From Monosporascus cannonballus (lineage: Eukaryota; Ascomycota; Sordariomycetes; Xylariales): DNA of 38,636 nucleotides. Within the stretch, counting starts at the first letter, position 1; every line of letters begins with the position of its first letter. Under the pieces are notes generated by a model. The model was not told the origin of the DNA. It worked only from the letters and a program-made list of their open reading frames with translations, and did no database searches. This document shows positions 21,801 to 32,500 of the stretch, one piece after another. A program made the translations under genes and the position numbers. Location: positions 1 to 38,636 of the forward strand of contig QJNS01000405.1 of the NCBI GenBank assembly GCA_004154925.1. The letters are read 5' to 3'.

Positions 21801-22517
21801 TATAGGTAGGTAAGTCCCTGCCTGCTTCGACGTGGAATTGCAAATGGCCAACCTAGCGTCTAGACAGACAGACGGCAGACATCTTAGTCTAGACGGCCTG
21901 TGGTGGGTACGCAAGTAGATGGATTAGGGAAGTAGGTACCTAGCCAGTTGGAGCAGCGAACGATGGGATAAAAGGGGAGAGTAGAGAATAACATTGAACG
22001 AAAAATTGTTGAGGTCTTGATGTCGACGATGGAAAGGAGAAGATCCACGACAAGAGAGAGACGGAAGGGTCAACAACAGTACCCCGATCAGATTGCGCCC
22101 CTCCGCTATGGAGGTTCCGAATTCCCATTGTGCGCCTACTTACTCCGGCGGCGTTCTGAGCTGCAGTCATATCCGCAGGATGTGCTTATTATGGCCCAAC
22201 CCGGAGGGTACGACGGGCCGGCGCGCACGCACAAGGTCTAGAAACTATCGATGTATATTATAATCGTAACTACGCCAGCGCACGTCATACCAAAATCATA
22301 GGCTGATGCAGTTCCGTTTCTGTGTGATTCGCTCCCCGTATCGACGTCCACATCGTAATGGTTTCGCGCGCACTCGCCACACTTCCTTATTTGACGATTC
22401 CATGCCCGCTCCTCATTTCAGAAGCAAGCAGCGTCATATGAATAAGTTCAAGGAACCCCCGACCTACCACACCGGAGAAGCAGCCCAACTTTTTCTACAA
22501 GTCATGCCTAGTAGTAT
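18854..22517. other. 3.7 kb without a recognisable gene
   Basis: Open frames occur in all six frames (for example 19355-19521, 19814-20047 and 20052-20381 on +), but none shows a domain, a start plus splice model, or a steady codon bias. A CTTT microsatellite is at 21712-21730 and TAGGTA/TATA words at about 21790-21810. This may be decayed accessory or transposon DNA, but no transposase, reverse transcriptase or terminal repeat was seen. Confidence 0.45.
21712..21730. repeat. (CTTT)n microsatellite
   Basis: About four to five copies of CTTT followed by a pyrimidine-rich tract up to 21746. Confidence 0.6.
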
Positions 22518-24216
22518 CTAGCCGTTGAGATAGTTCCGGATTGCGCCTTGCAATCTGCTAGCTCCCTCTCCTAGTGCGCTCGTCAGGTTATCCAGATCGT
22601 CACCAGCGGTAATTCCGAACTTGCGGATGAGGTCCTTCGCAGCGGTCTCAAGATCACCGTAGTCGTCAGCGGGCTCTTCGTCCTCAGGCCGGCCGAAATA
22701 AGCATTGGAAGAGATAGCTGTAGCCCCCTCGAAGCCCTGAAGGCGTGTCTTGGCCTCAGCCTGCGCATTCGGGTCGAATGCTCCCTTTCCGAAATACTCG
22801 TCAGAAGAAATACCCTTCTGGTTGCCAAACTTGCTCCGCGCATAGCGTTCGCTGTCATCTGCACGAAGTTAGCATGTGATTCCGAGAACTGTGATTGAAG
22901 ACGGTGAGGATCTTACCTTCAACCGCCGCTCTGACCGGACCAACGGAGCCGAATCCGCCGACGTTCTTCTTCGTCGCCGCACTAGCAGCAGGCTTGCTGC
23001 CTCCGACCTGGCCAAATCCTAACCGTCCCAAGCCCATGCCCAACCGCTCAACTTCGGCAGCGGACTTTTCGCGAGTGTGGCCCGACCCGTAGCCTCTGGG
23101 ACTGGCGGATGAAGGGGAGATGACGTTGGTGGCTTCGGTCTTAGACGACGACATTGCTTTCTTCACCTCCGCCTCCTCGGCTTCAGGATCATAGCCTAGC
23201 TTTTCGATCCGCTCCGCCTCCTCCTTAGCCTTCCTTTCAGCCTCGTCAAAGTCAATGATATCGGCTGTGACCTTCTTGGCGCCCAGTTTGGTGGTGGTCT
23301 TCTTCGCGCCGAGTACATTTGCCTTGCGAGGTCCAGCGCCTGCAGTCTTGCGCAGATCTGCCGAGTGAGTGATCCGACTTGCGGCAGGCTTAGACTCCGC
23401 GCCCGGGGAATCGGACTTGGAGAGGGGCGACGCAGATCTGGAGATGTCCTTGCCCGCGTTCAGGAATGGAGAATTGGTTCGGCCGACGACGGGGGGTGTG
23501 CTAGTACGTGAGACGGGAGGTGTCGGCTTCTTGATAGAGGGCTTGTCCCAGGAGGAGAAGAAGTCGTCGTTGGAATCACTAGCAGGTGTCGCCGAGCCCT
23601 CAGCCCCATCACCGGGTACGTCAGTAATGACAACTTCCTCAGGATACCTAAGGAAGGCGTTAGCGACTACAAACTCCCGTCTCATTGCGAATGATCGGTA
23701 ACCCACTCGATGGCATCGCGTGCAGCGCGTTTCTTGAGCTCTTCCTTGTACTTGGTCGCGGCGGCCGACTGGTATTTCGTCTTGGGATCTTTGCTAGCAA
23801 GGGCAGCGCTGCCCCCATTTGCGCGGAAGAACTTGGTGGCGGACTCGTTGCCGCCGACCTTCATGATACGTAGTTGATCCCATTGCCATTCTATTTACAG
23901 GCAGTTAGAGAGAAAGAGAGCTCGGAAGGTCTTAGATAAGGTTGGCATACGATCGAGGTTGGTAGACCGCACAAAGGAGATATGGACACCTAGGTTGCGG
24001 TGGTTGGAGGAGCAGTCAAGACACAGGTAAATGCCGAAAGGTACGGAAGTCCACGTTGGGTTCTTCTGGTTGCAGTCGAAGCAAACCTTCCCAGCAAATC
24101 AGGTCAGTCGATGTTATATACGTTGTATAAGTCGGTACGCGTACCCTGTTGGCTTGCTTGGTCTTCAGTTTCTCGAAGATCTTTTGCGACTGCTGTTTAG
24201 TCGCAAGCCCACTCAT
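22518..24216 (-). CDS. GLO3: ArfGAP of the Glo3 (ARFGAP2/3) type
   Basis: Predicted 487 residues from five exons on the minus strand: 24216-24145, 24086-23951, 23890-23707, 23647-22917 and 22858-22518; introns of 58-60 nt with donors GTACGC, GTATGC, GTGGGT and GTAAGA, all phases matching. It activates GTP hydrolysis on Arf, driving COPI coat cycling at the Golgi. The ArfGAP zinc finger is complete: Cys26, Cys29, Cys46 and Cys49 (CX2CX16CX2C) with arginine finger Arg54 in [16 protein letters not shown], then [18 protein letters not shown] long low-complexity middle region follows, then a basic stretch with [17 protein letters not shown] and a charged coiled segment. The C-terminal part has two Glo3-motif copies, [14 protein letters not shown] and [12 protein letters not shown], which separate Glo3/ARFGAP2/3 from Gcs1/ARFGAP1. 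Ends at TAG 22520-22518. The gene is divergent from TIM21 (610 bp between start codons). Confidence 0.93.
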
Positions 24217-24826
24217 CTTGGCGGTGTTGGTATATTCTCAATGGTTGTTAGGTAGTATAACCGTACGTAATATGATGGGCAGTTCGTTCCGTTTCCTACA
24301 ACGTATGCTGGACTTCTCAGTCAAGGGAAGTTGTCACGCCACGGTTGGGTTGGTGTTAATAAGGAGGAAGTGGACTTGGGACGCATGTAGGGGGCAAGTT
24401 TAGGAGGTTCGGCCAGATTTCGTTAATTGGGATAAATGAATACAATGCGGGAATGAACGAATGGGGGCGCAAGTAGAGGGGGCCTGGGCAACGGAGGAGG
24501 CCCACTCGTCAGATTCAAAGAATCTCCCAAAGTTAAGCTAATCGATAATCGATAACTAAACCTGATATGGACTAGCTCTATCTAAGCGCTGGACACATGC
24601 ACTTACTCGCATACCAAGTAGGTGCGTAGGTACGTAGGTACGTAGGTAGTAGAGGAAAACCCCCCACAAATTGGCTGCAATGGCTGCTGCTCTAGAAAAG
24701 CTTCAACCGACTCCATCCAACTCGTGACGGCGAAGGAGATAACTGCGATAAGAGTAACACGACTCTCCTTTCGTTGCCATCTATCAAGCTTGCGAGCCTA
24801 GGCCAGATGGCCTCCATTCCGCCATC
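24217..24826. promoter_or_regulatory. Divergent GLO3/TIM21 intergenic promoter region
   Basis: 610 bases between the start codons of two housekeeping genes read in opposite directions, so it probably holds both promoters. It contains the TAGGTACG microsatellite at 24618-24651 and the repeated word ATCGATA at 24540-24556. No clear TATA box was seen for either gene. Confidence 0.5.
24618..24651. repeat. TAGGTACG-type microsatellite
   Basis: About four imperfect copies of an 8-base unit GTAGGTAC/CGTAGGTA. Such TAGGTAC-rich tracts are common between genes in Sordariomycetes, which supports the placement of the organism (from general knowledge, not tested here). Confidence 0.7.
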
Positions 24827-24830
24827 ATGA
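24807..24830 (+). promoter_or_regulatory. Upstream ORF (7 codons) overlapping the TIM21 start
   Basis: ATG at 24807 opens a 7-codon frame (MASIPPS) that ends in TGA at 24828-24830, so its stop overlaps the TIM21 start codon in the sequence ATGA (24827-24830). If the transcript starts before 24807, ribosomes would have to leak past this ATG or reinitiate at the overlap. The transcription start is unknown. Confidence 0.4.
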
Positions 24831-25687
24831 AGCTCATCCTCCGGCCCTTTTGCCCTATCAATCATCATCTTCTTCCCCAACTGCGGCCCGTTGTCGGCAT
24901 TCGAAGCTATGCTACTCACCATAGCACAGCGTCTTCTTCTTCTGCCGCCCCGAAACGAAGGGCTGTTACGCCTTTCAACGACAATGGTTTTGTGCCGTGG
25001 CGTGAACTGTCCGCCACTGAGAAAGCGTCACGGGCAACCCAGCAGTCCTTCAATTTCGCTCTCGTGGTACTCGGGGTGGCGTTGACGGTACGCATGGAAC
25101 GCCCGTACTCGTTTGTAACATATCAGACAATATACTGAGAAAGCCTAGGGGGGTGTGACTTATTTCCTTTACCAAGATGTCTTCTCCCCCGACAGCAAGA
25201 CTGCCTATTTTAACCGGGCCGTTGATCGAATCAAGAAGGACCCCCAGTGCCTGGCCCTGCTTGGGGAGAGCAACAAGATCACCGCCCACGGCGAGGAGAC
25301 AGCCAACAAATGGCGTCGCGCTCGTCCAATTGCGTATGAGGAAACTCCTACGGGTTAGTTAAAGGCGTGCAGTGCTGACTAGGTCAGATCTACGTCGCAG
25401 AAAGATGCGCAAGGCAACCAACATTTGGTGATGCATTTTTATGTAGGTGCGCCTTTAAATGACAGCGCTGCGACTATCTGACAGCTAGTTACTAGGTGGA
25501 GGGACCTTTGAACACTGGCATTGTCAACGTGCACCTGGTCAAGCGCGTGGGACGTAATGAGTTCGAGTATAAATACTTCTTCGTGGACATCAAGGGTCAT
25601 CAGAGGATCCATCTGGAAAACGCCGATAGCCAGTCCTTCGGCAGCGACCCGAAGAAGTTCAAGCTCTTTGGTATCAGCTGGAAGTAA
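24827..25687 (+). CDS. TIM21: Mitochondrial inner-membrane translocase subunit Tim21
   Basis: Predicted 231 residues from exons 24827-25087, 25149-25353, 25405-25442 and 25496-25687. Tim21 is part of the presequence translocase (TIM23 complex); its intermembrane-space domain contacts Tom22 and it helps couple import to respiratory-chain assembly. The N-terminus is a basic, hydroxylated presequence (MKLILRPFCPINHH, RSYATHH). One transmembrane helix lies at about 74-95 (SFNFALVVLGVALTGGVTYFLYQDVF), followed by the Tim21 domain: FSPDSKTAYFNRAVDRIKKD, HGEETANKWRRARPIA, MHFYVEGPLNTGIVNVHLVK and YKYFFVDIKGHQRIHLEN. Donors are GTACGC, GTTAGT and GTAGGT. Exon 3 is only 38 nt and needs an AAAG acceptor at 25404 to keep frame; exon 4 starts GTGGAGGG. 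Stop TAA 25685-25687. Total length fits the family. Confidence 0.93.
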
Positions 25688-26200
25688 CTGCCGGTACCGC
25701 CTGTGGCCACTTGTTCGAAGACCGGGGAGAGTCGCGCAGTAACACCCGCAAGGGCGCTCCATCGTACGATAGTGCGCTACACCCAACTCGACATAGCCTT
25801 AGGGGATTTCTCTTCTAAGTGCTCGGCCTGGCTATTAGAGGCTAGGCCGTCAAGGTCCGTCTTACGGACAATCATGTATAGGGTATGCATTTTGAGAAGA
25901 TGGCTCGATCCCGCGATGGAAGACCACCAGAGATGGTCTGTTTCTTCCCGCCGAAGTCTACCATACTGGATTCAGACCGTACGACCTTTATTTCTACTAT
26001 GAAAGTGGCTCATTTGACTCGGTTGGGGATACAATATGGATGTATCCTTGGGTCAGGCGGTAGAAGGCTTTGGCAGCCCACAGGTGGATGAATCCGAGAC
26101 GATTCGTCTCCCCGCAGTCGATTTAGCGAGTGGCTTTCATAGCATGGGTGAATGCTCGAAAGTAACGCCAAGGTGAAGGTAGCCTAGTATACCCTACTCT

Positions 26201-26322
26201 GTACATCAAGTATGCAAGGTACATTTGTGTTCAAGCCATATTTTCCAGGCTTAGCCAAGTACACAGAATATCATTACACGATATAATTTGCACGATAGAT
26301 ACTATACCCGTACATCAAGTAT
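26201..26322. repeat. 13-bp direct repeats flanking repeat copy B
   Basis: GTACATCAAGTAT occurs at 26201-26213 and again at 26310-26322, bracketing the 98-bp repeat. This could be a target-site duplication from insertion of the element or a remnant of a tandem array. Copy A has no such flanks, so the insertion reading is only suggestive. Confidence 0.7.
26212..26309 (-). repeat. Dispersed repeat, copy B (98 bp, inverted relative to copy A)
   Basis: Reverse complement matches 13512-13609 at 89 of 98 positions without gaps. See copy A for description. Confidence 0.85.
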
Positions 26323-26455
26323 AAAGAGATGTTATCTCAACTGCGAAACCACGGCCGGAACCAAACATATGCTTACTGTAGAGATAGACTTGGGCGCGTA
26401 GTGGGTAGATATATCTCTTTCTGCTTCTAGGTTCCCCTACTCGACTACTTTCCAA

Positions 26456-26587
26456 CTAGGCCGCTGGAGGGCGCTGCTGCTGCGCAAGGTAGGGGTCGCA
26501 TCTCATCTGGATCTTGCCGGCAGCGCCCTTCAGCGGCTCAGCGCTGATCCTCAACACTCGTAGGGTAGCATAGATCCGCCTCATCAT
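26456..26587 (-). CDS. Small ORF or 3' exon, 43 codons, unassigned
   Basis: ATG 26587 opens MMRRIYATLRVLRISAEPLK and the frame runs to TAG 26458-26456. About four fifths of the codons end in G or C, as in the confirmed genes, while the surrounding DNA is more AT-rich, which suggests real or former coding sequence. A CCTAG acceptor-like site lies just upstream at about 26597-26601, so it could also be the last exon of a longer gene whose other exons I could not find. No family was recognised and no function is proposed. It is short enough to be chance. Confidence 0.25.
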   Translation of the reverse strand: MMRRIYATLRVLRISAEPLKGAAGKIQMRCDPYLAQQQRPPAA

Positions 26588-29500
26588 ATATGTATCTAGG
26601 AATCGCGCGAAAAACAACAACTAACCCACGGATATGTCCCATTTGATTGCACACCATCGCATCACACGATACGAATCAATCGATCTATCGAAGAGGAGTT
26701 TATGGATCTTAAGCCTCAGTAAGGACCTACCTGCCGACGATAACAAGCAACGAGATGTCTGTGCCACCGAACGTATGAAACGGGCCAGCGTAGTAGTTAC
26801 CTGGACTGCCGATATACGCATGATGATCTATATCATATGCTCAGTATTCAAGTTTTGCTGCTCTGGCCGACTGACCTATAGATACGGACAGACAGACAGA
26901 CAGACCCCTTGATTTACAGTAGGGGAGCGTAGACTGGGCTGCCTGCCCGCCGTCTCTTTAACTGAGATCGAAGCTGCTCCCCATGTCGTTGCTGAGACGT
27001 CTTCTAGGTTGTTGCTGGGGTTCCCCTCAGATCTTCAAAATATCTATGGGAGGGGTCGAAGGGCCTTGCAAGGGCTTGACTCGTACGCACGTGGACTTTC
27101 TCGGGCGCCAGAGGTAACAACCCCAGCCGGTGTCATCTTGACGCCTGCTCTCAACGGCGGTAACGTGTGGGTGTCGTCCGTGGTGAACCTCCTCACTGTC
27201 AGAAGGAGGGTGCGTGTTCTGCAGATTCTGAGTGCCGGCTGACCAAGCCCCGAAACCCGCAGCCGGGGATACGGCCACGGCCGGTTTGGGTGCGCGGATA
27301 CCGAAGGCTCCTGGTGCCATAAGGGAATTTTCGCGTCATCGGTTGAGGATGGCTTAGTTACGTGCCCAATCATGATTAATATGATACCTCGGAGTAGTGG
27401 TGGTGATAAGGAGGTTCCTGACGATGGGCTTAGCTAAGTCCTCGGCTGGGAAATCGCATGGCGGTGCGTTGTTGGGGCCCCTTGTTCATGTCGGCGTTGA
27501 CCCGGAGCGGGCGGCTCTCTGCTTGCTGTCGCTAGAACGGGGGATCGATGATTGCGCGTTGCACATCGTCATGGCATTCGCATTTCACAGACAGTGGGAG
27601 ACGGATCATGCTGAGTTAACCTTTAAAACCGGTGTTGTTCTGAGGATACCCCGGTCCCTTAGTGGCTCTACGCCTACATATCCAAATAGAGATTGTTACC
27701 GGACTCAGGGAACACGGCTTGGTATGAGTGAGATACGGATGCAACGCCGACGGCGAAGATAACACGGAACGGATCTAGATGATATGCGCCGAGCAAGACG
27801 TCAAAAAATCGATTCCATATATCGAATGGAACGAAATGCCCTTCCGTAACGGGAAGGAAAGGAGGATCGACTCCTGAGAGGGAGTCGTCTGCTACAATAG
27901 AACCTATACGGGAAAGTAAGCAGCAGGCTAACTGGACTCGCAATTTCCGAAGCTCTGGGTGGGAAACGCCCAATGGTCATCCCACTCGCACACATGAGCA
28001 CCTAAAGATACATCCAGTAAAGTAGGAAATTACGAATCTAATCTTCATGAGAAGTAAGTTTGTATGGGCAGCACCTATGTTTAGAATCCTCCATCATCGT
28101 CACTCTCAGGACCATCAATAGTTACTGTGTCCTAGCAATGCTAGTCGCTCTACACCTACTCTAAGGAGCCCTTTGGGTAACGAAGAGGACGGCCGTGGAT
28201 ATCAGGGAAGGGGTTTCCAAGTCAACAGGGAAAGGCATATTTGCCAAAGCATACAAGTCCTATCGACTGCCTCAACTAATACATGCTATTGTGGGAGGTT
28301 GGTAACGCGTCGCGTCCATGGCCACGGTATTCCCCCGCGCGCTTTTTCGTAAACACTCGGTTCACGATATCGTGAAATAGCACCGGGATTTCTCCGCGCG
28401 CGAGGGTGCCCTAAGGAGAGTTGTGTAACTCGATATGAGGGGGCTTTAGCACATGATACACGATGGCAACGGAGAGAACCCCCTATCCACATCTTAATGC
28501 ATCGCACCCGGAATTCTGAGGCAGACCACCCGGACAAAGAAAGTGTGGCCGTTCCTCTACGAAAACTATTGGGTACCCATGCAGAAAAGCTCTCTTTTCT
28601 GTTTACTCCGCCCGGTGCCCAATTACTGTTTATTCTATTCATCCTCAGTCACCCTATTGGGGACTCGAGACGGGTCTAATTTCGATCGTGGAGGGGGTGG
28701 GCATGGTTGGCCCCGGAAGGCGAGGAATCGGGCGCGCTTGATGAAATGAGGGTTGTCTGGCACACCCGAGGACCATGTTCTCCATCGCCTCCATGGAAGG
28801 AGGCTGGTCAGTTTTCTAAGCTGGTGATTCGTCAAGGGGGCGGTCCCATCCGCCCAGCCGTAGAGATCGTATCCGTTTGGGCGCCTTATCTCGCGAAGTG
28901 GAAAAGATGGAAGCCCGCCTCGCTCGTGTTCTGATTGACATTTCACATGCTTAGCACGCACGACCTCGGCCGGGTTCGATGCCTTACGGCACCGGGCTCA
29001 CCTCATTCGCGGGGCCTCCATGGGGCAGTGGTTACATGGTTAGATTGGCGTTGCCCCGTGGTCTCACTTCTTTCTACCTAGGTGTACGTACAGCATGACC
29101 GTGATAAGTTACCTAGCTGGGTTGTCTTATATCGGGCGATATCCGGTATTGCCGCCAACATCCATACTCTAGTCCTAGGACATTCCAGGGGTTGAGGAGA
29201 CTTGCAGAGATCAGGCAGCTCAGGCTCGTTTCGATGAAGCGCGATAATTTCGGCGAGTGCCCGAAAGCAATGCCTGCCCAAGCAACGGCATGGCGACTAG
29301 GTATAGGAAGGAGATCATCCTGTCAGGATAACGTCAGCATGCTAATATCGTGCCTAACAAGACCGCACCACGCATAAGGAGCCTGGCCTGGCCCTCGTAA
29401 GCAAACTACGATTCACGGTTGTTTGCTCCCATTTAGCTGCATATTAGGTACCTGGCAAACTCGGCACTAGGGCGTACCGCCGTGACTAAGTGAGCCCTAA

Positions 29501-32500
29501 ACCGCCCGCTTGCGCGGGTGCACGTAGACCAGGTCTCGGCGAGTGGAGGCATGATAGGGGGAGTGGTGATCAGACGTCTAGCTAGATATCTGGCCGGGAC
29601 CGGGATGGTGGCTTCGTTCGATGGAATGGGTGTCTTGCGTGCAAGCTGCGGGGGAAAGTCTGTATAGGCATTCTACTGATAAACGCTGAATTCAGATTGG
29701 TACGGAGAGCTACCCCTACTGTCTGTGTCATGGAAACTTCCAGGACGCCTGATCGTGGCGACCTAGCGATGTTCGGGACCGACACCGAAGACATCGCAGA
29801 ACTTCCGGGATGACGAAAGGATAGGCTCAATCATGATCTCAACGCTTCGACATAGAGATGGATTAATGCCAGCGGTCCTATAGGTGACTCGACCGGGACC
29901 TCATCTACCTATTGAGACATCCTCCTCTTGCCCCTTTTGCGCACATACCCTCCCTCTCTGCGCAGATAATAGCTCTAGAGGTTCCGGCTGGGATACCTGC
30001 AATACCTTTCTTACATAGCCAGTTCGAAAAAGTGAGCCTAATGGACGATATTGTAATAAGACGATTGTCAGGGTGATTTCGATGCGAGGTAGGTCCGGAG
30101 CGCGGCGCTGACAGGCCGCCTGTGGTTTTGCAGTAGGCGCCAGTCCTTTCGCCACTATCGGATATTTCCTCGTCGAAAACAGGTTTCAACTCTCGGAACT
30201 GCGCGTCTTCTTCGTTGCATGCAATAACATATCAGATGGAGGAGCGCGGGCCGAATAGGCTGGTCAGGCACTTTCTGCAGGAAGCTTGTCACCCTTCACG
30301 AAACAGAGCCTCAAGATAAAGCTGCGCGTCTCGCGGCGGACTAGATGGAACTTCCCCAGGATCGGGGCGAAATATCCCTGTAGGACTGCTCTTCATGACA
30401 CCGGGAGACGGTTTTAGGGGAGTGGGCTTGTATTGATGACACAGAGCTTCGTCCCACGTTACAGAGCACTAAGGCATAGTCGTGCTAAATGCCTTTCCCT
30501 TTCCCTCCGCGCCTGGATTAAAGCATCGGCTTTCTAAGCGCTTCTGCAAGAACCTAGCTTGTGTACATCAAGATCTATGTCACTGGATCCGGGTCATGAC
30601 ACCCGGAGTTCCCATCTCGAAGCTGTTCCTGAGCAGTCCACGTATGATATGCACGTCACCTGCGTGTAGGGATCGTCTCCGTTATACGACACCACCCAGA
30701 AAGGCGTGGCCACTCCCCTTGGGTTCCCCCCGGCTACACATACGACTAATCAAAACCCAGGGAGATCCAAAGCGTCCACGACAGGGTACTAGACGGCCCA
30801 GAACGGAACGATTCTAGGCCACCGTCGAGCGAGGGCCCCCCGAAGACATGGAAGAACTGAGCGTGACAAATGGACGGAAAGCCGGCCGGCCTAATTGGGA
30901 AATGGGAAGCGAATGCTCTCGGAAACTAGATATTCTATGACTGCGTTAGATTAGATGAGATGCAAGTGAGGAATCCACGGAACGTTAGAGGGAGGCTAGC
31001 TTGCTTCAAATTGACAAATTTGAAGTCGTGCCGCCGGCGGACCGGCAACTTGCGACGAGGAATCTACAGCGGCACGGAGAGGTGAAATAAGGACTGTCCC
31101 GACGTCTTGGTTCGGAGGATATGCGTCTTTATCTTCTTGAAACGTTGAAGATATACTGGGAAAAGCAACATCGAGTGGATATGGACGAAGGAATCATGTG
31201 ATTGTAACTTTCCCTGAGCGGAGGGGGTAGTTATGACTCCCGTCCGGTAGGGTGTGCCATCCCTGTCGTCGATCGCGAACCCGACGAGGCGACAAGCCGC
31301 CTCTTGGTTCGCCAGTGACGGATGAAATGGGAGACTCCGCGCCCATTGGAAACTCCTGAACGTTCTTGGTACTTGTTTTGCATTTCCGGCCAATGACAAC
31401 AGGGATGATTGTGCAGTGTATGAGGCACGGGTGTGCCTTGTTACGGTAGGGAACTGGTAGACTGGTAGACATGCTTTCGGGTAAGGTCCCCTTCGTGAAA
31501 CGATCTGGTTGCGGGAACATGCCACTTCACTACCAGTAGGCTGGGACGATGAGGGTTCCTGGCCTAGGCAGAAGGTAGTAGGTCCTCGGAGCTGGAAAAT
31601 GGAGCTGGGGATCCAATCATCCTAGGCGCTTAGGATGTGAAGATTGAAGGTGTAATTCCAACCGGCGTAGAATGAGCCCTTAATCCCGCAAAATACGACC
31701 CGGCATATCATGTCCGGCCACCTCGCAGAGGTCAGCACTGCCCACGCAGTTTCTTTGCCTGTCCACTAAGGAGTTCCAGGGAGACCAATAGCCCGACTGG
31801 CTTTCCCTCATTCACCGCATGGATATCAATATCGAGCATTGATAGGAGTCAGGCACCCACCCCCAATCTGAACACGAGCAGAGAATCGGCATAATATGGA
31901 TGATTGGTAACTAACATCCCACGGGGCTGCTACCTCTCTATAGAGCCTACTACCCTACCCAAGGTGAATGAAGAATATCTTGGCGGCTGCGTCTTCAACA
32001 CAGCTGTGCTGCATATACTGCGTTGGACACTTGGTTTAATATCCAATGATTCGAAAGAAACGGATTATTCGGTCTCCGGGAACAAGTCACAGGGGAATTG
32101 CAGTGATAGCGAGGGCCGGGCCTACTGCATGGAATGGAGTATGTCTGATAAGGAGCGAAGTATCACAGTATGTAAGTAACATGGATAGCTGCATTCGACC
32201 GGCCAACCCCTTCAATCAAGGCCTCTAGGGCTCGAGCCATACAGTATGCTCCCAAAGTAAAATGTTCATGGAGATTAATATGGGTACATCCTACATGTAG
32301 GTCCTAAACAGACCAGAGGTAGCTCAAAATAGACTGGCACGGTAGAGATACCTGGACATGATAAAACGCAGCTACTTCTCATATCCAAGTTCTTAATGTT
32401 TCTAAAGAAATTCAATTTATTTTACCTACGGGAGGTAGTTGGTTGAACCGCGCCAAATGTCCAAGCCTTGAAGAAACAAGACAGAGAACATATGCCGTTA

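Larger units (their letters stand above)
25688..26455. other. Intergenic with copy B of the dispersed repeat
   Basis: No gene seen. Holds repeat copy B (26212-26309) and its flanking 13-bp direct repeats. The base composition becomes more AT-rich from about 26180 to 26330. Confidence 0.5.

Noticed and set aside
28966..29000. B-box-like GGTTCGATGCC
   Set aside because: No A box or acceptor stem upstream; the nearby hairpin at 29020-29062 does not complete a tRNA.
31064..31525. 153-codon frame on minus strand
   Set aside because: Three minus-strand frames are open in the same place, no motif or steady codon bias; chance openness is likelier.
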